Assembly: GCA_004154925.1 (NCBI GenBank)
Contig: QJNS01000020.1
Span: 455,533 to 519,532, forward strand
DNA from: Monosporascus cannonballus
Taxonomy: Eukaryota; Ascomycota; Sordariomycetes; Xylariales
Length of the DNA: 64,000 nt
Reading direction: 5' to 3'
Position numbers and translations under genes: made by a program. Under the pieces are notes generated by a model. The model was not told where the DNA came from. It searched no databases and saw only the letters and a list, made by a program, of their open reading frames with translations. Shown in pieces: positions 35,425-45,669 of the stretch (position 1 is its first letter; each line of letters begins with the position of its first letter).

Positions 35425-37422
35425 ATGTCTGAATTTCTTGGGTGCGTGTCCATTGGTTGCATGCGACATTGAGTCAATCAACGACGATGGGGGTTTTACT
35501 GACAAGATAGCGCCCTTCTAGCTCACGCATATCTCTAATCTCCAAGAGTGATATCCGGTACTCCGGTGTCTTGCATGAGATCAATTCCGAAGAGTCCACC
35601 GTTTCTCTCGAGAATGTCACATCGTTCGGCACCGAAGGACGGAGAGGTAATCCGGACGAAGAGATCCCGCCCGCAGATCAGGTCTACGAGTACATCGTCT
35701 TCCGAGGAAGCGATGTGAAGGATCTTCGCATTGAGACCCCGGCTCCTCCCAAGGAGAACAAGCCTCCTAAGATGCCCGATGACCCTGCTATCCTTGGAGT
35801 AGGTCGCTTCTTTCACTTTACCAGAGACAAGTTTCACGTCCAGTCCATATGACGAAACATTTCGGATGTAAACCTAAGTTTACTGAAAAAGCGCAAACAA
35901 ACCTCGTGTTGATATTTCCGTTGCCTTCCTTCTGATTATCCAAGGAGAATGCTCGTTTTTGTCACCTGTTGAAAGCACACAATCTTTCACAATGCTAACC
36001 ACAAAAACCTGCAACCAGGCTCGTCCCCGCCCCGCTGGCAATGCCCCCGGTCCAGGCCTTGCCGGCCCAGGTCCTAGCAACAACCAGCAAGGCCCTGGAC
36101 CTGTAGGCTTTGGTCCCAGCCCCTATCAACCCAGCCCCTTCTATGCTCCTGGTCCTGGACAATGGGGACGTGGCGGACCTGGCCCCGGACCGGCTGGCTT
36201 CAACGGAATGCCCTACCCTCCTCCCCACCCCAACTGGCTTCCTCCGGGCCAGGGCTTTCCGCCTGGTGCACCTGGTCCTTGGAATAGCTTTGGGTACCCG
36301 TCCCCTGGACCTCACGGACCCCCCGGCGCGCCTGGTCAGGCCGTGAGAGGTGCACCACAACCGGATATCAAACCCGCCCCCATCGGTGCCGGCGCCGGTA
36401 CCGGCCCTAATGCCGGTCCTACTGCAGATAAACCAAAGCCGGTCGGCACTCCCCAGGCTGCGGAACCTAAATCTCTGAGCCAGCCACCGGTCCAGGCTAC
36501 CGCGTCGGCCGACCCTGTTCCTACCCCACCAGTGGAATCCAAGCCCTCAGTTGCAGAAGTCAAAGCTACAGCGGATGCGCTATCGACGAAGTCTCCGGCC
36601 CCAGCTTCTTCCGCCAATGGCAAGGCCGTCCCAACCGGTCCTAAGAACCCTCGAGGAGTCACACCTGCTGTACCTATTCCGACTGCTATTCTCTCGAGGT
36701 CAGGACCCCAGGCCACTGTCGCGGCTGCCACCGTCAAAACCGACGCGGAACCAAGCAACGCGTCTAATGCTGTCAGCTTGAAAGATGCCACACAGGCTGC
36801 TAAGGAGGCTGTTGCTGTTGCAATGGCTAAGCTTAACAACCAGGCGAAGGCTACTGACCCTAACGCGACGGACTCTACGACGGTCAACGCAAGCCAGATG
36901 GATAACTTGACTAAGAGGGTTAATGAAATGAGGGTCAATGCCGCCACTGGTGGCAGAGGTCGTGGTCGAGGCGGACGATCTCGTGGCCCCAATAAGATTG
37001 ATGTCCCAGATGCCGACTTCGACTTCGAAACGGCCAACGCCAAATTCAGCAAGCAGGATCTGGCGAAGGAGGCTATAGCAACTGGCTCCCCGCTGGGCGA
37101 GTCCGTCAACGGAGCTTCATCAGAAGTTAACGAACCCGAGGAGACCTCAGTCGCTCCCGCTTACAACAAGACAAAGTCTTTCTTCGATAATATTTCGAGC
37201 GAGGCCAAGGACCGTGCAGAGAATGGCGGCCAGAAGCCAGGTGGGCGCGAGTGGAGAGGCGAAGAGCAACGCAAGAATATGGAGACCTTCGGACAAGGTA
37301 GCGTTGACGGCGGATACCGAGGTGGATATCGCGGCAGGGGTCGCGGACGTGGACGAGGCGGTCGTGGAGGATATGGCTCCCGAAATCGGGGTGGTGGTTT
37401 TCGCCAAGCAACGCCTCAGTAG
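35425..37422 (+). CDS. Scd6/LSM14-type mRNA translation repressor (LSm, FDF, RGG)
   Basis: Three exons: a 17-nt first exon (35425-35441, MSEFLG), 35522-35798 and 36019-37422, giving 565 residues. The N-terminal LSm domain reads SRISLISKSDIRYSGVLHEI, then STVSLENVTSFGTEGRR and DQVYEYIVFRGSDVKDLRIE. A long Pro/Gly-rich middle follows. The FDF box is DADFDFETANAKFSKQDL (about 428-445), then the FFD box (YNKTKSFFDNISSEA) and the TFG box (NMETFGQGS), ending in an RGG tail. Scd6/LSM14 proteins work in P-bodies, bind eIF4G through RGG and Dhh1/DDX6 through FDF-TFG, and repress translation or promote decapping. The tiny first exon is supported by the exact match of GSRIS across the junction. Confidence 0.9.
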
Positions 37423-38977
37423 CCCTGAGAGGCCGAACTGAACCACACAATGGTCGACTCACGGCACGGATCCGATACTGTTGATTCATCGCACTGGATC
37501 CGGACGAGCCGCTGAAATGGACTCAGTGCTCATAAATTTCGTCTCTTTTTTTCTAGCATATGAGATCATTACGACAGCGTGTACTATATGACAGCGGCCT
37601 TACTAGGCTCACTCACGAATTACGTGGAAAGGCGACAGGCGTTGTCAAGGGTTAAGGAAAAGAGCGTTTGTGGGTGAAAGTTTTCACGCATAGCGGCACA
37701 AGGTCCAGGGTCCGTCTTGGGGGAGTTGCCGTGCATTTTGGTATTTGACACGACGAGCTATGACTAAAGAAGTTGGTTGCTTTATGAGAGCAGGGAGGTT
37801 TGGTCTTCCGTTCTCTTCGCCGTTTCAGGCGAACGGAGAACAGCCGAGGTGGCTTGATACCATAAACTGCATTCATATCTGGCAATCGCACGAGAGACTC
37901 AAACAAAATGAGTGTCGCCAGGGGAGAGGAAAAATTGGAAACAGTGGGCTTGATGTAGATGTTATGGAATGGCAGTCTGGCGGTCGGCCAGATCGCTGGC
38001 TCGTACATATTCCAGGCGTACAGTAACTAATATATCATCAAGTTTACAGTAAACTGTCCACATCGTAGTTGGTTTTATATTGATCAGGTATTCTCCCATC
38101 CATGTATAGGTCTTGTATATCGAAGTCACGTCCACGGGTGTGTCTTTGGAGACTAACTATGGCTAAGGCATGGAGCGACTACTGCTTGGCTGGCAAGACC
38201 AAAGTTAGATCCTAATCCGTACATATCTTAATCGGCGCCAAAAGGGAAGGGGCGGGGGTTTGCACGTTGAATTAGTGCCCCTGCTGTGAATAGGGTCGTT
38301 GACCATTATGTTCAACCTCCTGGAGAGGGAGCGGGGTGTACAGGTATACAGACCGAGCAGCCGGGAAATGCGTTGTCAAAAGGGAAGGCGGCTTCCCACC
38401 GCTGCTAGAATGTGGATGGTCTCCTCGGCGCCCCTTTCCTCTTCAGTGTTTTCACGGACGTGAGGTGGCTGGGTGCGTAATGGGTGTACCATGGATCCAG
38501 GCGAAGACTGGGAAGGCTGAACTATATATGCGTTTGAAGAGAGTCGGACGTCCTTCTCCTCTTGGCTCGCCCGAAGATCCACTGTCTTTCTTCCAAAGGG
38601 GACTTGGGCACCCCGGCCAGCCCTCCTGTTTCACAGCGCCAGAAGAGAATTTCCGACTCTCGATGGACGGGCCCGATGCTCATGTACCATGGGTAGGTAT
38701 GGTTTCGCTTTATTTCCTACTAGGATGCTATAGATTCGCATGCAGTGGACTGCCGTGGAAAGACGCGATCTTTTGACGAACAGTCTTTCTATGTCGACGG
38801 GGTATCCAGACATAACACGTCTAACAACAGTTGGGGAATTACCTAACAAAACGTGAGTCCTGGCATCCTCTTCCACCTGCACATCAACGCCCAGACCTCC
38901 ATCCCTATTTGTATCTCAGGATAAACATCCTTACGAGCCAGTTTCAGCCAGCACACCCACGCGCACACATACCCACG

Positions 38978-38995
38978 AAAAAAAAAGGGGGGGGG
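38978..38995. repeat. A9G9 double homopolymer
   Basis: Nine A followed directly by nine G. Such junctions are error-prone in sequencing. Confidence 0.9.
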
Positions 38996-39058
38996 ACAGC
39001 CAACTACCCACTTGCGTCCTCCTCAGAGCCGGCATCAGCTCCCTGATGCTGGCCTACA

Positions 39059-39240
39059 GCTCGAGGTAGATATCCACGATGCCGAGCTCCCCGACGGCGC
39101 CGTCCCACGACTTCCTCCTCAGCACCTTCTTCCACGGCCCCGCTGCTCATGACCTTGAGCTTCAGGATTACCCTTCCCCAGGGGTCGGCCACCATGCTGC
39201 GGCCATAACTGACGGGCCACCCCCATCCAGGAAGCCAGCG
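39059..39240 (-). pseudogene. Possible nitrilase (carbon-nitrogen hydrolase, NIT-like) C-terminal remnant
   Basis: On the minus strand the translation contains SYGRSMVADPWGRVILKLK (about 39154-39210), very like the YGHSMVVDPWG block that follows the catalytic Cys region in Nit1/Nit2 proteins. In a different frame just downstream is GAVGELGIVDIYLEL and a stop (39059-39104), like the closing strand of that family. The two pieces are joined only by a frameshift, and no catalytic Glu, Lys or Cys block is found upstream. I take this as a decayed fragment; the match is short, so it may be chance. Confidence 0.38.
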
Positions 39241-42200
39241 TACTGCCAAGGCAATACGGGCTATTCAGCAGGTTAAGGTCTCGTTCATTATGGCAATTAA
39301 GGAGACAAATCACTCCACCAACTAAGAACGGCCATGCACCACCACCCACAAAAATCAAGAAAGAGCTCTCAATCTTTCAATCCTCATTGTGTCTGGTATT
39401 TAAACTAAAAAGAAAGTCTACCTAGACTATTCCCTGATTTTCAGCGGGTTGGAGATGTCACCCAAACCCCGCCCTTAGTTGCTTCAGATATTCGGACCCA
39501 ATCGAGTAGGCTACGGTTTCATGTAAGATCAGCACGTACCGCCCGAGCTGCGCTGCTGCTCCTGTCACTGGTGGTGGTTGCTGTGTAACCGGTTTCGCGT
39601 CGACCGCCTCGTGGACCCCGTACTACGTGTACGGCGAGCTTGTGCGCCGCGCGGCCGCCGAAACTCTGCTTGCGTACAGTGAGTAAAACGCTGCAGTTTG
39701 CTACGCGTTAGTTGGGCAGCTACTGACGAGGTACGAAAAGACTACCTACTACCCACCCAGCAACCACCGAGCAGTTGCACAGCAATGGCTCGACGAGAGG
39801 ATTACGATAATTCCCAGGTCGCCGCCGCGGCGAACCCCCCGGCGTGCGGGTATTACCATGGTAATTGCTCAGCATGTGCCCTACAGTTGCTGCAGACTTG
39901 CTGAACCCTTGCTGACCAATTTATAGGCCCGATCCCTGATCCCAACCATGGTTGGGTACCTGCCTGTAAGCCAATGCTGGGCTGCCGAGAAGAATTTGTT
40001 GAGCAGCTGCTGATTTTATCATAGCGCATCACCGCTTGTAAGTCCGCATCTGCTATGCATTTGCTGGGCTATTGTTAACATATAAAGAGATCCGGCCATT
40101 ATTGCAGCCGAGAATGGTACGATAGGTGCCCAGCATATGTTAAAGCAAAAGTGAGCAAGTACGCAGCAGCGGCAGCGACCGCGCCCAACCGGGGCAACCG
40201 TCCCTCGACTGTCTGTGACAAAGGCGTTAGCAACTACTGCCAGGCAATTGCACGGCATTTGCTGACCCAACCAGGCGCGATATCGACGTTGGCGGCGGCA
40301 GCACGAACGCGTGATTACGCCGCCGGCCTCGCGAGGGACAGGGACTCCGGGTCCGGGGTAGCGGTGTAGCTAGTCTGACGCCTCGGGGAGGAGGAGGACC
40401 TACCTGTCTGATGTCAGTGATCTCTCTTTTTATCCGCGGCGTGTGCACACATCGGAATAACAGACGTCGGCGCCCGGAACCCTCCCTTCCCTCGAAACAA
40501 CATGTGACAGCACCGGAATCGCCGAGTCACGGGTTTCTTGCCCTGTGATAGCTCTCTTTTGAGCAAGTCGGAGTGATGTCATGGTCCATGTTTTGCTTAT
40601 CGCGTCGGTACTTCCCTATATATATATTTATATTCATGATCCCTGAACGGGGAAAACTGCTCGTAGGTACATATGTATCAAAAGAGACCCTTTAGGTACC
40701 TTCGCGCCCGCAGCAGCCGCTCTAGCCATTTTGAGGTTCACGCACTGCTCGTTCGGGGCTATGCGCCATCTCGGCCGATGAGCAGATCTGTCGCACCACC
40801 GCCTACGGACATAGGTAAGGTAAGTGAGTAGTCGGCATTGTGATCTCTCGGGTAGGCGCTGGCGATGAGTTAAATACGCCGCTTTCGCCATTGTTAGATG
40901 ACTCGCCGAGGGACTGTTCCGGATCTCCGGCTTAGGAAGGGGGAAAGGATGTTGTTGTAGGGTATTGTTTGTGACGGAGCGCGCGGGCACGTATATGGTC
41001 AGTTGGAGCTCAGGGACCGTCGCCAGCCCCCTTGCGGCCAAAGCCCGACGGAAGCTCCCGATCCGACGACGCTGAACGGGAGTTAATGACACACACCCGT
41101 ACGGGTTTGCGGGATATAGCCAGTATGTAGCTCACAAGATCCGGATCACTACCTAGTTGGTTACCTACCTCTCGCTTCGTACGAGGCCCTCTGTCTGGGT
41201 TACGGCTGCGGGCTTAGAAGTAAACTGTACGTCTTGCACTTTCAACCACGAGGACCTAGACGATGAACGCACCTAGTACCGTTGGGGGCCGATGCAACGC
41301 GGTTTATTTACTCCATACTACCTGTTTCGCGGCGCATATAAGTGTCAAGCCTACATGCGTATGTAATGAAGTCTCCTGCCTGCCTCCCTCCCTATTCATG
41401 CAACCCGCAACATTCTCCGCTCGTTGATACCTGCCTTTCGCTGAACGCGTTGGCCTTCGAGAAAGAAAAGCATGCGGACTGAAGGTATCTTCCTGACGTT
41501 CGAGAAGGCCGTCATGATGAGTTTCCCAACTCGGTCAACCGCTTGATTTTGAATAAGACCTCACTGTTGTCGTTGTTGTTGTTGTTGTCCGTGACCTTGA
41601 CATTGAGGTGCTTCGAAAGGAACAGAGGCCTTCGGGCGATTTATAAGGCCGTGCTTCCGCTTTCGTTCTCGGCAGGCATTGCGATGGGGGCAACAAACGT
41701 ACGAGACGGCACTTGGCTTGCTTCGTTGACGATGCGAGGAAAAACGTCGAGGCCTCTCAGGATTGGGAAATGTGCTCTTCCTTCACCAAGCGGTAGCCAA
41801 GTGCGTCGTGTGAGGTGATCCCCAATATGTATAGGAAAGCACTGCAAAATTAGACGTATTAACCGAAAGGTGCACACGTAGGACCCTTTTCTGTAATCTT
41901 CAGGGGAATTTCCAGGGCAGACAATTCTGCGTATGGTTCGTATGATGCGCTGCGGTTACGGCGAGCCTATCACGGAACGCCTGGTCCTATTCAACCCCCG
42001 AAACCCCTCCCCATTTCCGGGAAACCTAGGTAATTTCGCTCTGGCATCAAACAAGCCCCGGTTGTCGCCATGTGCGCTTTTCCTGTAAGTGCTCCCTCCG
42101 TCATGATCTTCTAAATCACACGCAGTGCGTGGGCGAAAGGGGCTCGCGGGCAAGCCAGACAAAATCCAAAATAACGAAAGCCTGGGCGAGAACGCCTCGT

Positions 42201-42433
42201 CTTTCCGCCATCAGAATGCTAACGCCCGGCTCATAAAATATAGCGCACGATATTTATGTGAGAGTATCGCAGAATAGCACATGAGGTCATCATATATGTG
42301 ACGGTCATTTCATTCCTCTGCGAAGAGTGAATCGGCAAGATGAAGCCGACATTGGGACCCCGACCCAGCTCTATTCTAGGACTCGAAAGGGGCACCTTCT
42401 CGGTGGGTCAATGGCCCGGTAATGGGCCATACC

Positions 42434-44442
42434 TCATGAGGCCACGTCTACTCGGGCTACCTTGTCGCCGAAGTCGGATTTGTCTAGTCGGTCGTAGGCG
42501 GTTTGCAAGACCACGGGGTCGATGTCGCGGTCTTCGAGGACAGCCACCCAGTCTCTGAGTTGGATGTTCTTGCCCTTCTCTGAGTCCTCGCGGAACGCCC
42601 CTAGGCGATGAGCGCTGTCTCGGGTAAGGGGTCCGCGGGCGGCTCGACTGCTCGCACTGACAGGACCACCCGGAGTGCCGGGCTGACTAAGACCTTGAGG
42701 CCTTGGCGTGCTCGCTCCGCTGCCTGGCCCACCACCTCCGGTCATCCAGGAATACTTTTTCTTCTTCTTCCCCCCCGCAAACATGCTCAGCGTCTGGTTC
42801 ACAGTTGTGCTGCTGATCTCCGCGAGCTTCGCCGCTTTTTTACTCTCCTTCTTCGTCATAGGCTTGGCATCGACTTCAGGCGCGATGGAGCCAGGCGTGC
42901 CCGGTGCAACAGATCCAGCCCGTGACCCACCATCCTCGCCGTCTCTCTTCTCGTCGTTTTTCTCCTGCCGTTTCAGCCGTTTCTTTAGTCTGCCCTCTTC
43001 TGAATTGCGGACTTCCTTTCCCACATCTTCCAGTGCTTCAACCAGGAAATTTGGTGACGAGGCCTCGGAGACCGGGGTAGGCAAACCATTACTAATCTCG
43101 TCCACGGGTCCTAGAAAACTCGTGTCAGCCATGTCACCTCGACCATCATGTCCAAGCATATGAATGCCATACGTTTGAGTGGGTTAGTGCGGGGGCTGAC
43201 CGCGCTCTCCGCACCCGTCCGCGGGCTTCCAGCCTGTATGTCGTTCGGATTTGGTTGTTGTGGAGCAGCAGCGTCTGCCCACTCTAGAGGCACCGCACCA
43301 TGTGCCGTCCGCTGTCTCGTCGTGGCTACCCTGTTCGCCTCGCCAATCAACGAACGCATGTGCTCCTTGGTAGCTATCGAGAGAAGAGCTATCTGGTCAA
43401 CCAGATAAGCTTCGTGGGGAATGAAAGACCCATGCGTTTGTACAAGGGTGCCGTCGGGAGCGTTCCGGAAAGAAACCTTGACTTCAGGCTTAGGAAAATC
43501 GGCGGGGCTGGATAGCCTTCCCATGTAATGACTTTTACCATCGGGCTTCAGTTCCGTATTGAGCGAGAGGCCATGTTTTGAGGCCCGTTCAAACAGGCGC
43601 TGATGGACTATACCGGGCTCTAGGAAGTGGTTTAGTATCTCATTGGTGCGGAATATGGTAAGGCGTCTAGCTGCCTCATTCCAAACCTCGTCGGCGACTT
43701 CGGCGGCCAGCTCTTCCTGTGTTGGCGCCTCGACGTGCTGCGAGGGCTGATTGGCAGGCCCGGCACCATAGAAACTATCTCTTCCACCGGGAGGATGGTA
43801 AGGGAACCCCTCTCGTATCTCGAAATCGTTCAGCTTCTCTGCCTCCTCGTCGAGATTAATGCCGGTCCCCGCGAGCATATCATTCATGTCGTAGTCGGAG
43901 CCCTTGGACGGGCCGGCCTTTGAGGCCTGTTTTTGCGCATCGTTGGCGGCAGAGAAGGAGGAAGGAGCTATAGATGGAGGGCCCATGTTGCTGTGACCGA
44001 CGTTCGTGGGCACGAACGTGGTATGTACGTAGGGCGCCGGAGTCGAGGGCTGAGGCTGGGGCGTGGCCAAGCTAGGTGCTGGTGTGGCGGGTGATGGCAT
44101 CGGCAGACTGTTCCGAGGGCGACCGTTCTGTTGGTAGGGCGTATTTATTTGATTCGGGCCACTCTGAGAGTTGGGATGGTTCTGAGGCGCGGGCGATGGA
44201 AGGTTTGGCGTAGCAGCACCTGGAGTAGTCGCAGAAGGACTCACAGCATAACCTGGGTGCACGTACGGAGAAGTCGGCCGCGAGGGAGGACTAGGCGATA
44301 CCTTCAGTTTCTTAGGCGCTGGCTGCGTTACCATTCCGGTTGAGTTATTCGGTGGTGGAGAAGCTTGCAGAGGAGAGAAGGGCCTCTGCTGGGCGGCATG
44401 CTGGGTGGCGGTGGCCATGGTGGACTGCGGAGGATGCGACAT
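42434..44442 (-). CDS. taf4: Transcription initiation factor TFIID subunit 4 (TAF4)
   Basis: Two exons on the minus strand, 44442-43173 and 43110-42434, separated by a 62-nt intron (GTATGG donor, GCTGACA branch, CTAG acceptor), giving 648 residues. The N-terminal 180 residues are Pro/Ser/Thr/Gln-rich. The conserved TAF4 region starts with YDMNDMLAGTGINLDEEAEKLN, continues with VADEVWNEAARRLTIFRTNEILNHFLEPG and PHEAYLVDQIALLSIATKEHMRSL, and ends with LGAFREDSEKGKNIQLRDWVAVLEDRDID. TAF4 pairs with TAF12 through a histone-fold-like unit in TFIID and supports RNA polymerase II initiation. The splice restores NPLKRPVDEISNG; without it, the upstream frame stops at 43111. Confidence 0.88.
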
Positions 44443-45669
44443 CTCAAAAAGAGTCGGCGATTTTTCGACTACGACGGTTATGAGTAGAATCTGTCGAGTG
44501 GATCGCTGTATGCAGTTCCGACAAGATGGATAGCGGATGACAGGCGGCGTATCGTGATACGATTTCTAGGTTTGAAAGGGATGGAGAATTAGGAACGTTA
44601 AGTCGTAAGGTTGCGCAGAGGTATTAGCAAGCCGAAACTCGGGTAGGCGGCTAGTATCCTCCATTAAATACTCTGAGAATCCGAGCAGGCAAAAAGCCTG
44701 ACACTCTCCAAACCTCACCGCCCCATCCGTCACGGAGATGCCATATACAATTCACTCGGTCACAGCCGGTATATGAGAGTGACGCGTCGGAAAAAGTTGG
44801 CTCTGCCAGGTAAGGACGATTGCGACGATGAACAACTGAGATGTTGATTGATAATTAGTCGATTAACCGTGTCGAAAATATGCGCGCTCGATGGTCGCGA
44901 TTGCGATGGTTATCGTCGGCGATTCAGTGGTGGATGGACGTTGCGAATTGTCTGAGGACTGGGTTAATAATTATGTAAAGGTGAAGAGGAGGCATCACGT
45001 CGGCCCCCCGGTCACTCTTTCGATATGCTGCATGTGGTAACTGGTTCAACCAAGACGCCGCGCATCACCATCAATCAGCCGGGGGGGCAGGCTATTACAT
45101 ACAATCTCGTTGGCCTTGTTTGCTACGTATCTAGGTATTTGCAAGTACTATCCTGTCTATGGCATACCAGTAAGTACATAAGTGAGCATGTATGGTACAA
45201 ATTTCACTAGCTGCATCAAGCTCTGACTATGTGCATGTTGTGGCTACGGGGTTTCCAGCCACAATATGAAAGTCAGGTCAGCCTTGCGCCACTTATTGTA
45301 AGAGCTCCACCCATATACCGTGTTTATGCATATATGCACGCTACTGTTGCTTAGCTTGAGCCTCACTTTATTCACACCAGCTGCGACGCGACAAGGAACA
45401 GCCCACTTAAATTGATCAACCTTATCAACAGGTTAAGGTGAGACATTCCAGACATTCCAGCCGGACATTCCAATCTTGCTGAGCCTGCTTCTGCACATTG
45501 ACGACTTTACTCGTCAATAGACATATTTTAAGGCAACTTGGAACTACTCTAACCTTCCAAATGTGACAGCAGCCGTTAATGATTATATCGACCACACCCA
45601 TTGACCTTATAGATAGTCTGGCTCTGTTCCGGCTGCTTACCACTTCGGATAGCACTACCCCCATCAATC
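44443..45669. other. Divergent promoter region TAF4 / CPSF73
   Basis: 1.2 kb without a gene. The main structure is the cluster of three GACATTCCA repeats at 45442-45472 before CPSF73. Confidence 0.5.
45442..45472 (+). promoter_or_regulatory. Three CATTCC sites, possible TEA/ATTS-factor (AbaA/Tec1-type) cluster
   Basis: GACATTCCA occurs three times within 31 bases, with the CATTCC cores at 45444, 45453 and 45466, about 200 bases before the CPSF73 start. CATTCY is the known core of TEA-domain regulators such as AbaA. Binding here is inferred from the motif alone. Confidence 0.4.

Larger units (their letters stand above)
37423..42433. other. Gene-poor 5 kb region
   Basis: No intact gene. Contents: A9G9 (38978-38995); a possible nitrilase remnant (39059-39240); a stretch at 39740-40290 crowded with TTGC, GCTG and CAGC words; a TATATATATTTATATT stretch near 40617; and scattered short open frames without family likeness. 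It looks like old degraded sequence between the SCD6 and TAF4 3' ends. Confidence 0.55.

Noticed and set aside
36336..37109. 257-codon open frame antisense to SCD6
   Set aside because: It lies entirely opposite a coding exon whose Pro/Ala/Thr codons avoid stops on the other strand; the residues are a repetitive mirror of the real gene.
28702..37422. Possible secondary-metabolite cluster around the adenylation-carrier-reductase gene
   Set aside because: The domain details match Lys2, and all neighbours are housekeeping genes (PLP homeostasis, BCD1, SCD6); no tailoring enzyme, transporter or pathway regulator is nearby.
40634..41092. 152-codon open frame on the minus strand in the gene-poor region
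   Set aside because: No recognisable domain, unbiased codons and no supporting splice or neighbour evidence.
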